Positions 7,384-16,243 are shown, numbered from the stretch's first letter. The stretch: DNA of 44,208 nt from Hyphococcus sp. (GCA_021604585.1 BQJG01000027.1:1-44208); one strand, 5' to 3'. The notes: a model not told the origin generated them from the sequence alone. Numbers and translations: made by a program.

Positions 7384-8468
7384 ATTTTTACTGCTCTGCT
7401 GTCGCTTTGACATACAAGGAGGCCGTCATCAACGACGGAACCAGCCACCAGTCCCGCGTCCGTTTCAACAGCCGCCGTAGCCGCGCTGAATAATGACGCC
7501 TTGGGATCGTCGAACAGCAGCGTCACCGCATCCGTCGCCGGGCTGGCTTTGACAATGCGCGAGGGTGATTTTCCAATGCCGAATTTGCGCGCCGCCGTCA
7601 GTTTCGGCATCGAAGGATGAAGCGCAGCGACAACATTGCCGTCATTCGCGATGGTCAGATTATCGGGACGTCCGGGCAATTTTATCCGCGCACGTTCGGC
7701 CAGCGCATCACCCTCTTTTTCCAGAAACAGGATGGCGCTTTCGCGCGTCGCCGCCACCACCAGCTCGCCATCAGTTGTCTGAGCCAAGCCGTTAGCGAAG
7801 GCTGCGTGAGAGAACACAGGCCCCGCCTCGCTGGCGACTCCGCTACGCTTCAGGCGAAACAGGTTTTCAAATCCACCGCCAACGCCGCAAGAGGCGTGAT
7901 CGAAGCTGGTGAATGTTCCGGCATCTGTCGCCACAATATCATTCGCCGAGCAATGTGCGGGCGCAGCCGCGCCGACAAACATTTCGCCATTGGCTCCGAT
8001 CCGCTGCAGGCGCGGAACCATCAGCCATTTGCGTCCCTTGCGTTCATAGGTGCGGTTAACAAAAACCAGCTCTTTGTTTTGTGCGTCATAATCAATGCCA
8101 TGCGGATGCAAGCCGCCCGGAAAGTCCGCCGGCGCCGCCAGCGATTCAAGTCGCAGTTCGTGTGTTTCCGGGTCAAAAATCTTGTCGAACGATATGGCGT
8201 AGACGCCGCCTTGAGGAAGCGCATCGCGTTTTTGCCGCGCTGATTTTTCAACGGCGAGACGATCATAGGCTGAGACAAATAACAGTCCGCGCTCTGCATC
8301 GAGCGCCAAATCTTCGGCGCCGCGGATGCTGTCGCCGCTAGCTTCATCGACCAGCGCCACCCGGCGGCATTGATCGAGCGCATATTTGGCCTGGCCCAGA
8401 TCCTCTCGCGCGCAAGCGCCCGCAAAAATGAAGGCGCACAAGACAGCGCTATGCAGCGTTTTCCCCAT
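7380..8468 (-). CDS. Paraoxonase/arylesterase-like beta-propeller, probable lipoprotein
   Basis: A 362-residue exported protein. The N-terminus MGKTLHSAVLCAFIFAGAC has a short positive start, a hydrophobic core and a cysteine at 19; AGAC is a weak lipobox. The body matches the calcium-dependent paraoxonase (PON) propeller. RGAEDLALDAERGLLFVS (E52, D53), GGLHPHGIDY (H121, H123), CSANDIVATD (N176, D177), FANGLAQTTDG (N226) and GRPDNLTIANDG (D269, N270) line up with the metal- and lactone-binding positions known in PON1. It probably hydrolyses lactones or esters in the periplasm or at the outer membrane. The start overlaps the end of the sulfotransferase gene by 20 bases, and its stop overlaps the next gene as ATGA. 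Natural substrate unknown. Confidence 0.8.
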   Translation of the reverse strand: MGKTLHSAVLCAFIFAGACAREDLGQAKYALDQCRRVALVDEASGDSIRGAEDLALDAERGLLFVSAYDRLAVEKSARQKRDALPQGGVYAISFDKIFDPETHELRLESLAAPADFPGGLHPHGIDYDAQNKELVFVNRTYERKGRKWLMVPRLQRIGANGEMFVGAAAPAHCSANDIVATDAGTFTSFDHASCGVGGGFENLFRLKRSGVASEAGPVFSHAAFANGLAQTTDGELVVAATRESAILFLEKEGDALAERARIKLPGRPDNLTIANDGNVVAALHPSMPKLTAARKFGIGKSPSRIVKASPATDAVTLLFDDPKASLFSAATAAVETDAGLVAGSVVDDGLLVCQSDSRAVKI

Positions 8469-9624
8469 GACGGTCCTCTTCCGCGGCGCCAGCCTTCACT
8501 ACGCCAGGCCGACCATACCCCCATTTATCGATGAAAGGCTTCAAGCGCGCTTCAACCTTGGCTGCGGCTTCATCGGAATAGTCGAATTTATTCTTGGCGA
8601 AGCTCGAAACCGAGGCGAGATATTGCTCGAAACGCTGTTTGGCGTCATCAAATCCCGGCAAAGATAGCTGATCATAGATTTTCGCGACGGACCCAACTGG
8701 GTCTGCGTCCAACGCATCATAGCGAAGCTCGATCAGCCTGTCCGCCGGCATGTCTCGCGCATCACGCTCGTAAGCGGTCATCATTCGCTCATAGACGTTG
8801 AGGATCGTTTCATCAATGTCAACATGATCGTAGCCCTGCAACGCGAACTCTTTCAGCAACTTTGCGTAAAAATTCCGCATGGAAACAAAAACATCATACG
8901 GATTGCGGTGAATGTGAATGAATTTTGCGTCCGGAAACATTTCCTTCAGCATGGAAAACCGCGCCGTATAGACCGGGTTCTTGATCAGCAGCGGCTTCTC
9001 CTCCTGATGTAGGTAGAGTTTCCGCAAAAAGTAGGTAAACTGTTTACGCCAGTTGCGAATGTCATTTGTTGAACATCCGTCAAAAAACAATCCACGCTGC
9101 ACATTCTCAGCAAAGGCGCGCGGAAAATAGATGCCATGATAAAATGACGCTTCGGACATATTGGCGATAGCGATTTCATCTTCCTGCGGGCTGGTCGGCG
9201 TCACCGGAATATTGTCGATATATCGATGTTCCGGCAACGCCTTTTCAAGCAGCGGATTGAAAACTTTCGCGATGCCGAACAAATCCCAGGGCAGGCCAGT
9301 CGCCACCGGCGGCACATAACCCCACGCGCCGCTCTCGCACATGATATTATAAAGATGCGTCGTGCCAGATCGCCAATGGCCGAGAATGAATATTGGCGTC
9401 GGCATGTCTTCGAGCTTTGGCAGCTTGGATTCCATCACCAGCTTTTCGGCCGTCGAAAAAGGCCAGCGGCCCAGCGCCGCGAGGCCGATCATCGCGCCTG
9501 CGCCGGGATGGCTTGGCATGCCCGAACGGCCGATCACCGCCGCCAATGTTCCTAGATTCGCCCCGCACAATGGATGCGCCATGAACTCGTTCGCCTTCGC
9601 CGCTAAACTCCAGCCATGGGGCAT
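8449..9624 (-). CDS. PAPS-dependent sulfotransferase
   Basis: A 391-residue cytosolic sulfotransferase of the family-3 type. The 5'-phosphosulfate loop is LGHWRSGTTHL (residues 81-91) and the 3'-phosphate motif is HRNPYDVFVSMRN (residues 239-251). PLLIKNPVYTARFSMLKEMFPDAKFI lies between them, and IELRYDALDADPVGSVAKIY near the C-terminus is also typical. Start uncertain: the ATG at 9624 is used; a TTG at 9651 would add nine basic residues. It is the first gene of the operon with the lipoprotein, HpnA-like epimerase and membrane protein. The family transfers sulfate from PAPS to hydroxyls of lipids, glycans or small molecules. The setting makes a hydroxylated lipid a reasonable guess, but the acceptor cannot be read from the sequence. 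Confidence 0.85.
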   Translation of the reverse strand: MPHGWSLAAKANEFMAHPLCGANLGTLAAVIGRSGMPSHPGAGAMIGLAALGRWPFSTAEKLVMESKLPKLEDMPTPIFILGHWRSGTTHLYNIMCESGAWGYVPPVATGLPWDLFGIAKVFNPLLEKALPEHRYIDNIPVTPTSPQEDEIAIANMSEASFYHGIYFPRAFAENVQRGLFFDGCSTNDIRNWRKQFTYFLRKLYLHQEEKPLLIKNPVYTARFSMLKEMFPDAKFIHIHRNPYDVFVSMRNFYAKLLKEFALQGYDHVDIDETILNVYERMMTAYERDARDMPADRLIELRYDALDADPVGSVAKIYDQLSLPGFDDAKQRFEQYLASVSSFAKNKFDYSDEAAAKVEARLKPFIDKWGYGRPGVVKAGAAEEDRHGENAA

Positions 9625-9701
9625 AGCGCGTTCTGGCTTGCGCCGCCACAATCTCGCGGTCAGAATTTCGCCGCAAAGCGGCTTAAAATCTGGGATTGCG
9701 T

Positions 9702-9754
9702 CTAGCGCATTTCCGGAAAAGTGTGACGCGGTTTTCCGGCCAGAAATGCGCTAG
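9702..9754. repeat. Palindromic repeat element (12-bp plus 7-bp arms)
   Basis: CTAGCGCATTTC (9702-9713) pairs perfectly with GAAATGCGCTAG (9743-9754), and inside it CGGAAAA (9714-9720) pairs with TTTTCCG (9732-9738) around GTGTGACGCG. A 4-base bulge (9739-9742) separates the two arms on the right side. From memory this resembles the REP-like intergenic palindromes found in many copies in alphaproteobacterial genomes, with GCGCATTTCCGGAAAA cores. I find only this copy in the window. Confidence 0.7.
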
Positions 9755-9765
9755 AATCTAAGAAT

Positions 9766-9816
9766 AGGGCGTTTCCGAACAAAAAACCGGGAGCCGCTTT
9801 TTCCCGGAAACGCCCT
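9766..9816. repeat. Second palindrome with perfect 12-bp arms
   Basis: AGGGCGTTTCCG (9766-9777) is the exact reverse complement of CGGAAACGCCCT (9805-9816). The 27-base interior contains its own shorter pairing (CCGGGA with TCCCGG), so two folds are possible. It lies 11 bases from the previous palindrome, upstream of two divergent genes, where a terminator is not expected. It may be a mobile palindromic unit or a protein-binding site. Confidence 0.65.
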
Positions 9817-9869
9817 GGGATTCGCCGGCGGAAACACCATTTCTCAGCATATGGTTAACCATGGCGTGA

Positions 9870-9889
9870 CAGGGTTTGGCGAAACCCTG
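9870..9889 (+). promoter_or_regulatory. Hairpin in the tamA leader
   Basis: CAGGGTTT (9870-9877) pairs perfectly with AAACCCTG (9882-9889) around a GGCG loop, ending 49 bases before the tamA start. It has no T-run behind it, so it is not a typical terminator. It could stabilise the leader or be an operator for either divergent operon. Confidence 0.4.
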
Positions 9890-9938
9890 CATGGAGTGAA
9901 GGCCGGGCCAAAACCCCCGCCTCGACGGAAGGCTTCTG

Positions 9939-11765
9939 TTGAACGAGCGTAAGTTGTGTTTTCCGCCGCAAAATGACCGGCGCCTGTGGCTGCTTTGCGG
10001 CGTCGCAGCGCTTGTCTTTGCCGGCCCGCCGCTCGCCGGCGAAGCGCCTGCACTGGCGCTGCAGCCTGCTGCGTCATCAGCTGACGCGGCCGCCTATTCC
10101 ATCTCGATCGAGGGCGCGCCGGGCGATCTTGGCGAAAAGCTGGGGATAATCTCGGAGCTCGCGAAGGGCAAGCGTGATTATCCAACCGCTGCGGCTTTGC
10201 GGCGGGCCGCGCGGCGCGACGTTACAGCCTTCGACAACGCCATGCAGGCGGCGGGCTATTACGACGCCAAAGTTGAGTTCGATTTGACCCCCGCAGATGA
10301 TAACAACGCCGCGCGCGTAATCTTCACGATCACGCCGGGCGCGGAGTTCCACACCAGCGCCTATCGCATCATCTATCAGGACGATGCAGAAGGACGGCCG
10401 ACAACACTCGACGAAGCTGAGAGCAAGGTCAAAAACAAAGCGGACGGAGCCAGCCTGCGCGAGGTTCAGGAGAAATTCCTGAGCTATCTCTGGAACAATG
10501 GGTTTCCGTCGGCGCAAATCATTAGCCGCAGGACCATCGCCGACTTCGACAAAGGCGAAGCCGAGGCTATCTTCGTTTTCACCAGCGGTCCCAAGGCGCG
10601 TTTCGGGGCGCCGCATATTTCGGGCGTTGAAAAAACCGATCCCGGCTTCATCGCACGCATGCAAACATGGGAGGATGGCGAAGAGTTTGAGCGGGGGAAA
10701 ATGACCACCTATGCCGAACGCATACGCAAAACCGGTTTATTCTCAACCGTAGACGTCAAACCCGGCCTGACAGATGAAAATGGCGTCACGCCAATTCTCG
10801 TGCAACTGGAGGAACGCAAGCAGCGCACGATCGGCGCCGGTGTTTCCTTTTCCACAACAGAAGGCCCCGGCGGGCGGGTTTTCTTCGAGCATCGCAACAT
10901 ATTCGGTCACGGAGAAAACTTGCGAACCGAATTGCGCGGTTCGGAAGTTGAACAATCGGCAACTGTCTCCATGACCCGGCCCATGCCGCGGATAGGCGGC
11001 GAAGCCTTTGCGGCGGCAGCCTTTCAGAATGAAACAACTGACGCTTTTAACGCCCGCACCTTTGAGATTTCCGGCGGCCTTTCCAAGAAATGGATGAACG
11101 ACAAGCTGGAAACGCGCGGCGCGCTGGCGCTTGAAACCTCCAGCGTGCGAAATGACACCGAAGAGGAACGGACTTATTTCGTCTCGACGCCCCTTTCCGT
11201 CATCTGGAATTCCGAAGACGACCTGCTCGATCCGCGCAGGGGATTTCGCGCCTCCTGGACGGTAACGCCTTACGCAGGCTCCGACTATTTCACCCAGTCT
11301 GACATGAGCGCGCGCGGCCGCGTCCATATGGGCAAGGATGATTTGGTGACGCTCGCTGCACGGGCCGCCGTCAGCAGCACCTTCGGCAGCACTTTCGCAG
11401 ATTTGCCCCTCAACAAACGTTATTATGCTGGCGGCGGCGGGTCAGTGCGCGGCTTTGGCTATCAGGAAGCGGGACCGCTCGACGCCGACAACAATCCCAT
11501 AGGTGGTCGTTCACGCATAGAAGGCGCCTTTGAAGCACGCCTCAAAGTCATCAAGAACCTGCAATTCGCCGCTTTTATCGACGCTGGTTCAGTCTCGACA
11601 AAATCGCTGCCCGACTTCACTGATGATTATTTCATCGGATATGGCGCGGGCGTTCGATACTTAACGCCGATCGGCCCGATCCGCGCCGACATCGCCTTCC
11701 CGCTTGAAAAGCGCCCGACCGACAACAGCTTTCAACTCTATATTGCGTTGGGGCAGCCTTTCTGA
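9939..11765 (+). CDS. tamA: TamA, Omp85-family outer membrane barrel with POTRA domains
   Basis: A 608-residue outer-membrane subunit of the translocation and assembly module. A signal peptide (residues about 14-36, LWLLCGVAALVFAG) is followed by POTRA-like repeats at about 50-290, including YPTAAALRRAARRDVTAFDNAMQAAGYY. The C-terminal half is a beta-barrel. The Omp85 family lid-lock motif appears as YYAGGGGSVRGFGYQ (VRGF), and the barrel ends in a phenylalanine (IALGQPF), the usual beta-signal. The start is a TTG at 9939 with GGAAGG six bases upstream; no better ATG lies nearby. The stop overlaps the tamB ATG by one base (TGATG), so the pair is coupled. It helps fold outer-membrane proteins or move lipid together with TamB. 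Confidence 0.9.
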   Translation: MNERKLCFPPQNDRRLWLLCGVAALVFAGPPLAGEAPALALQPAASSADAAAYSISIEGAPGDLGEKLGIISELAKGKRDYPTAAALRRAARRDVTAFDNAMQAAGYYDAKVEFDLTPADDNNAARVIFTITPGAEFHTSAYRIIYQDDAEGRPTTLDEAESKVKNKADGASLREVQEKFLSYLWNNGFPSAQIISRRTIADFDKGEAEAIFVFTSGPKARFGAPHISGVEKTDPGFIARMQTWEDGEEFERGKMTTYAERIRKTGLFSTVDVKPGLTDENGVTPILVQLEERKQRTIGAGVSFSTTEGPGGRVFFEHRNIFGHGENLRTELRGSEVEQSATVSMTRPMPRIGGEAFAAAAFQNETTDAFNARTFEISGGLSKKWMNDKLETRGALALETSSVRNDTEEERTYFVSTPLSVIWNSEDDLLDPRRGFRASWTVTPYAGSDYFTQSDMSARGRVHMGKDDLVTLAARAAVSSTFGSTFADLPLNKRYYAGGGGSVRGFGYQEAGPLDADNNPIGGRSRIEGAFEARLKVIKNLQFAAFIDAGSVSTKSLPDFTDDYFIGYGAGVRYLTPIGPIRADIAFPLEKRPTDNSFQLYIALGQPF

Positions 11766-14700
11766 TGCGGCGCGTTTTGATCATATTCGCTTGCGGATTC
11801 AGTGGCCTTCTCGCCATGGGCGCGCTCGCCTGGGTCGTTCTTTTTTATTCACCGCCCGGCCGCGAATTGCTCGAGGAAATTGTTGAAAGCCAGCTTGGCG
11901 GCGCCCTCAACAGCCGCGCCGATATCGGCGCCCTAAAAGGCGCCCTGCCCGGTCATCTCATATTGGAGAATGTCGCATTTGAAGATGAAGCTGGCGCATG
12001 GCTGACCGCCGAACGGATCGAGATGCGATGGCGCCCATTCGCGCTGGCGGGAAAGCGCATCGTGATTGACAGCGCATCCATTTTAAACACGCGGATATTT
12101 CGCAGCCCGCCCAAATCAGACAAACCCGCCGATGACGCGCGTCAATTCAAAGTGCTCGACAATTTGCCGCGCATAGACGTGCGCCGGCTCGATATAGTCA
12201 ATCTCGACGCAGATTTGAACGGCGCCCGCCAGCGGCTTGATGCATCGGGCGCACTTCGGCTGGATGGACCGGAGATCGAACTGGCGTTGAAAGTCGCCAG
12301 CGTCAATGGCGCGGATGAAGCGGATATTCTCTTTGCAAAGTCACCAAGCAGCGGCCGCTTCACCCTAAACGCGCTCGTGACCGCCGAAGCGGGCGGGACC
12401 ATTGCCTCCCTTTTCGATTTGCGCGGGCCGACGCGATTGCGCGCCCAAGCCGACAGCCCAATCAACCAAGCGGTCACAACAATCAACGGGACGGTCGGCT
12501 ATTACGGCGCGTTCGACGCAGTGATCAGCAGCGACTTTTCCAAGTTTGAAGGCGCCGGCGTCAAAGCTAATTTTTCGCCCGGCGCACGGTTTGACGGCAT
12601 TGAGGAACTGTCTTCGCCTATCGCATTGAACCTGCGATACGATGCAAAAGATCGCGGCGGCGCGCTCGATATAGCCCAATTCACTTCCGCCATCGGCGAC
12701 ATTACCGGCCAGATCAACTGGCGCGCACCGCGCAGCGTCGTGCAGCAGGTGAACGCTGCGCTCAAGGTAAAGCTGAACCCTGCCTATCAACCATCGATCC
12801 AGCGCATTGCCGGTGATGATTTCGCCCTCGATGCAAAACTTGACTGGCGCCGAGATGACTATGCGCTTGTGGCCAGCGCTACAGGCCCGCTCGCAAAACT
12901 CACCATCGCAAAAGGCGTCACTGACCTGCGCCAGCGCATCTCCGGTGACATGATTCTGGACGCGGCCGCGCGCGATGGCGGCGATTTATGGCTGACCAAC
13001 GGGCTTAATCTCACTGCAACACTAAAAGCCGATCTGAAAAACGAAATCACGCTTAACGACGCTCAGGCGACAACGAGCGACGGCTCGCGCTTCGCCGGAA
13101 CGGGCGCTTATGGGCTGACTGACAAGTCCCTGCGCGCGAAAGGCGATGTGACGCTGACGCCTGACTTCGCGCGCCTCTTTCTCGGCAATGCCGACCCGGC
13201 GGGACCGATCACTGGCGATATTGATTTGTCCGGCCCGCTGGATCGCTTCACCCTAAAGACGGCTCTGGAAACGCCCGCGCTGCGCATCAACAAAAGCGCG
13301 CTGCCGCCCATGAGTATTGAGGCGGCGCTTGCCGGACTTCCATTGTTGCCAACTGGCGACGTGACGGCGCGCGCCAACAATGGCGCGCCGCGACGCCTCG
13401 ACGCTCAGCTCCGATCCTCTGAGGATGGAACAATCCGCGTTCCCAAACTGTCCTATGGCGGGCGTGGGTTTGCATTGGATGGATCGGCGCAACTCGATCC
13501 GAACCAGCAGGTTCTCAATCTGGACATGACCTATAAAGGGGAGAATGGCGCCGAGCCGTGGCCGGGGATACTCGCCGCAGGCGACTTAGCTGTGAAGGGT
13601 GTGCTCTCGCGGGAGGGCGCGCTCAATCAGTTGCAGGCAACAACCGCCACGCTGCGCGTCAACGATATCGCTGTGGAGGGCGCCGAGCTCACCGCAGAAG
13701 GCCCGCCCGGCGCTGTTCGTTTGAAGCTGAGCAGCAACTCCATCATCACCAACACAACCGGCGCAATTTCGGACGTATCCGCATCGGGTCAGGTGGACGC
13801 CCGCGCGGCCCCGAAGCTCAGCCTGAACGCCTTTAGCGCGCTTATACGCGATAACCGCGCGCAACTCACCGAGCCAGCACATTTCGATTTTGCTGACGGC
13901 GTCAACGTTCGCAATCTGCGCCTTACTTATGGCGCGGCAGGCGTCATCGTGCTGGATGGCGGGTTCACGCCGGAGCGCTGGCAAGCAGAGATGAGCCTTA
14001 CTAAGGTGAATATTCCCGATGCGGACGGTCAGATCTCCGCCACGCTCTCGCTCGACACCGACGAACAATTACCGGCGCGCGGCGAGTTCACCTTACGATC
14101 CCTGCTTTTACTCGAGGACGAACAAGCGACCATCAACGGTCGCGCCGTCTGGAATGGCGATGTCCTGCGCCTTACCGACCGTGAAGAAGACGCCTCGCTC
14201 GATATGGATATAAGCCTGCCTGTCAAACTGGTGAAAACACCAAAGCTGACAGTCGACACCGGCGGCGCGCTATCAGGACGCGCCAAATATCAGGGCGACG
14301 TACAGGCGCTCGCCGCCTATATGCCGCCTGTGATGCAAAGTCTCGAAGGCGATTTGTCAGCGAACTTCACCCTGGCAGGCACGCTCGCCAAACCGGACTT
14401 TTCAGGCGGCGCCGAAATCACCAATGGCGCCTACACCGAATTTGAAAGCGGGTTTTCACTCGCCGGTTTGCACGCAGAAGCGCAAGCCGCTTATGGCGGT
14501 GCAAGCAGCACGCTGACATTTAAGGGCGGCGCCCGCGGGGCCAAGCAGTCGGGCGCAGACACGCTTGTCTTCTCCGGCGGCGTCACGCTTGGCGAGGCGT
14601 CGAATGTCAACTTCACCGCAAAACTCGATCAGGCGGAATTTTCCGCCCATCCGATCAATCAGGTGCGCGCCAGCGGCGAGTTGACGCTCTCCGGCCCCCT

Positions 14701-15571
14701 CGATGCGCTGGTCGCCAAGGGTGACATCAATGTCGCGGAACTGGACGCAGAAATCGTTACGCCAGAAAGCACCGGCCTTGTGGATATTGATGTCATTGCG
14801 CTGAACGACGCCAACACCGAACCCGAAACGCTGGACGCGCCGCGCCAGTCGGGGCTAGACTTTTCGGTGCGGTTGCACGCGGACAATCGCGTCTTCATTC
14901 GCGGCCGCGGCCTCGACAGCGAGTGGTCGGCCGATGTTACGGCGGAAGACGGGCGCGAGGAACCCTTGATACTCGGCGCCATGGCGATCCGCCGCGGCTG
15001 GCTCGATTTTTCCGGGCGGCGTTTTGACCTGACCCGCGGTGCGATTACGTTCGACCGGATCGACGACAATAATCCGCGCCTTGATATTCGCGCCGAACAC
15101 GAGACGAGCGACGGCGTAACCGCGATCATCTCCATCACTGGCCGCGCGCTGGAACCGAATGTGGAATTAAGTTCGACGCCTGTGCTTCCTTCCGAGGACG
15201 TCATGTCGCTTATTCTGTTTGGCAAACCAGCGCAGACATTGTCACCATTTGAATCGCTACAAACCGCAGAAGCGCTCGCGTCCCTCTCCGGCGTCGGCCC
15301 GTTTGGCGGCGAAGGCGTCACCGGGCGCTTGCGGCGCACCGTCGGGCTCGACCTGCTGAACGTTGACATCGATCCGGAAAATGGCGGCGGATCGCTCACC
15401 ATTGGCAAATATGTGTCAAAGGATGTGTTCGTTTCCGCCACCCAGGACGCGCAAGGGCGCAGTGGCTCCGTGCGCGTCAAATATGAAATCACCGACAACA
15501 TTACGGTGGAGACAGAGCTTGAACAGGAAGGCGATCAGACCGTATCGGCCAACTGGAAGAAGGATTTCTAG
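11765..15571 (+). CDS. tamB: TamB, inner-membrane-anchored translocation/assembly module protein (DUF490)
   Basis: A 1268-residue AsmA/DUF490-type protein. One N-terminal membrane anchor (residues 2-30) leads into a very long periplasmic region of beta strands, expected to form a groove spanning the periplasm. The conserved DUF490 domain is the last 350-400 residues. It includes GAMAIRRGWLDFSGRRFDLTRGAITFD, VELSSTPVLPSEDVMSLILFGKPA, and a terminal VSANWKKDF. TamB partners TamA in the outer membrane, and the one-base overlap with tamA supports a fixed pair. Length is normal. Related proteins carry phospholipids between membranes, so a hopanoid-rich envelope makes a lipid role plausible, but nothing specific shows that here. 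Confidence 0.92.
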   Translation: MRRVLIIFACGFSGLLAMGALAWVVLFYSPPGRELLEEIVESQLGGALNSRADIGALKGALPGHLILENVAFEDEAGAWLTAERIEMRWRPFALAGKRIVIDSASILNTRIFRSPPKSDKPADDARQFKVLDNLPRIDVRRLDIVNLDADLNGARQRLDASGALRLDGPEIELALKVASVNGADEADILFAKSPSSGRFTLNALVTAEAGGTIASLFDLRGPTRLRAQADSPINQAVTTINGTVGYYGAFDAVISSDFSKFEGAGVKANFSPGARFDGIEELSSPIALNLRYDAKDRGGALDIAQFTSAIGDITGQINWRAPRSVVQQVNAALKVKLNPAYQPSIQRIAGDDFALDAKLDWRRDDYALVASATGPLAKLTIAKGVTDLRQRISGDMILDAAARDGGDLWLTNGLNLTATLKADLKNEITLNDAQATTSDGSRFAGTGAYGLTDKSLRAKGDVTLTPDFARLFLGNADPAGPITGDIDLSGPLDRFTLKTALETPALRINKSALPPMSIEAALAGLPLLPTGDVTARANNGAPRRLDAQLRSSEDGTIRVPKLSYGGRGFALDGSAQLDPNQQVLNLDMTYKGENGAEPWPGILAAGDLAVKGVLSREGALNQLQATTATLRVNDIAVEGAELTAEGPPGAVRLKLSSNSIITNTTGAISDVSASGQVDARAAPKLSLNAFSALIRDNRAQLTEPAHFDFADGVNVRNLRLTYGAAGVIVLDGGFTPERWQAEMSLTKVNIPDADGQISATLSLDTDEQLPARGEFTLRSLLLLEDEQATINGRAVWNGDVLRLTDREEDASLDMDISLPVKLVKTPKLTVDTGGALSGRAKYQGDVQALAAYMPPVMQSLEGDLSANFTLAGTLAKPDFSGGAEITNGAYTEFESGFSLAGLHAEAQAAYGGASSTLTFKGGARGAKQSGADTLVFSGGVTLGEASNVNFTAKLDQAEFSAHPINQVRASGELTLSGPLDALVAKGDINVAELDAEIVTPESTGLVDIDVIALNDANTEPETLDAPRQSGLDFSVRLHADNRVFIRGRGLDSEWSADVTAEDGREEPLILGAMAIRRGWLDFSGRRFDLTRGAITFDRIDDNNPRLDIRAEHETSDGVTAIISITGRALEPNVELSSTPVLPSEDVMSLILFGKPAQTLSPFESLQTAEALASLSGVGPFGGEGVTGRLRRTVGLDLLNVDIDPENGGGSLTIGKYVSKDVFVSATQDAQGRSGSVRVKYEITDNITVETELEQEGDQTVSANWKKDF

Positions 15572-15598
15572 GCGAACTGCTTAGCCCAAACACCCAAA

Positions 15599-15624
15599 CG
15601 CCGCCCCGGTATTTTGGGGCGGCG
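15599..15624. terminator. GC-rich hairpin after tamB, possible bidirectional terminator
   Basis: CGCCGCCCC (15599-15607) pairs perfectly with GGGGCGGCG (15616-15624) around an 8-base loop, 28 bases past the tamB stop and in the gap between convergent operons. There is no clear T-run on either side, so intrinsic termination may be weak or need Rho. Confidence 0.5.
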
Positions 15625-15696
15625 CTTGAGGGAAACTTGTTTCGTGGGAGGACTGTATAATCGCCCCACAGGCCCGAACAGGCAAATTAACGATCG

Positions 15697-15735
15697 GAAA
15701 AGGTAGCCGCTGAAGATTACAATCTCGAAAGCGGC
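15697..15735 (-). terminator. Hairpin after rpsI, weak intrinsic terminator
   Basis: On the minus strand GCCGCT pairs with AGCGGC (15706-15735), with additional GAGATT/AATCTT pairing inside, followed by TACCTTTTCC. It begins 14 bases after the rpsI stop. The T-run is short, so strength is doubtful. Confidence 0.45.
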
Positions 15736-15748
15736 CAGCCCATAATTC

Positions 15749-16240
15749 CTAGCGTTTGGAGAACTGGAAGGATTTACGGGCCTTTTTGCGGCCGTATTTC
15801 TTCCGCTCCACCGTCCGCGAATCGCGGGTCAGGAAGCCGCCCTTTTTCAACACGGACCGTAAAGACGGCTCATAATAGGTGAGCGCCTTGGAGATGCCGT
15901 GACGGACAGCGCCCGCCTGACCTGACGGGCCAGACCCGGCTACGGTGCAGACAACGTCATACTGGTTGTTGCGATCCGCGGCGATAAGCGGCTGCTTGAT
16001 GATCATCTGTAGCACGGCGCGGCCAAAATACTCGGCCTGGTCTTTGCCATTCACCGTGATCTTGCCGGAGCCCGGCTTGATCCAGACACGCGCAACAGCG
16101 GTTTTGCGTTTGCCCGTAGCGTAGGAGCGGCCAAGGGCGTCGATTTTCGGTTCAGCCAAAGCCGCCTCTTGCGGCGCTTCGGCGATGACGCCAGCTTCGG
16201 CGGCGGCTTCTTTCAAGCCTTCAAAGGATGTGCTGCTCAT
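15749..16240 (-). CDS. rpsI: 30S ribosomal protein S9
   Basis: S9 of 163 residues. After a 35-residue acidic-to-neutral N-terminal extension the conserved core begins with GRSYATGKRKTAVARVWIKPG and contains ITVNGKDQAEYFGR, GGGxSGQAGA-like GSGPSGQAGAVRHGISKALT and LKKGGFLTRDSRTVERKK. It ends with the invariant QFSKR tail, which reaches into the P site of the ribosome. N-terminal extensions of this kind are usual in alphaproteobacterial S9. The ATG is 3 bases after the rplM stop, in the common rplM-rpsI order, so expression is from the rplM promoter. Confidence 0.97.
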   Translation of the reverse strand: MSSTSFEGLKEAAAEAGVIAEAPQEAALAEPKIDALGRSYATGKRKTAVARVWIKPGSGKITVNGKDQAEYFGRAVLQMIIKQPLIAADRNNQYDVVCTVAGSGPSGQAGAVRHGISKALTYYEPSLRSVLKKGGFLTRDSRTVERKKYGRKKARKSFQFSKR

Positions 16241-16243
16241 GGC

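Larger units (their letters stand above)
9625..9938. other. Divergent intergenic region between the sulfotransferase operon and tamAB
   Basis: A gene-free stretch of 314 bases holding the promoters of both divergent operons. It contains three separate inverted repeats (listed individually), which is dense for its size. No clear -35/-10 pair could be fixed. A TTAA in GGTTAACC at about 9854 stands alone, without a second TTAA seven bases away. A good Shine-Dalgarno, GGAAGG, ends just before tamA. Confidence 0.6.

Noticed and set aside
14659..15501. Serine- and proline-rich open frame on the minus strand inside tamB
   Set aside because: Antisense shadow of the conserved DUF490 domain with low-complexity composition and no family match.
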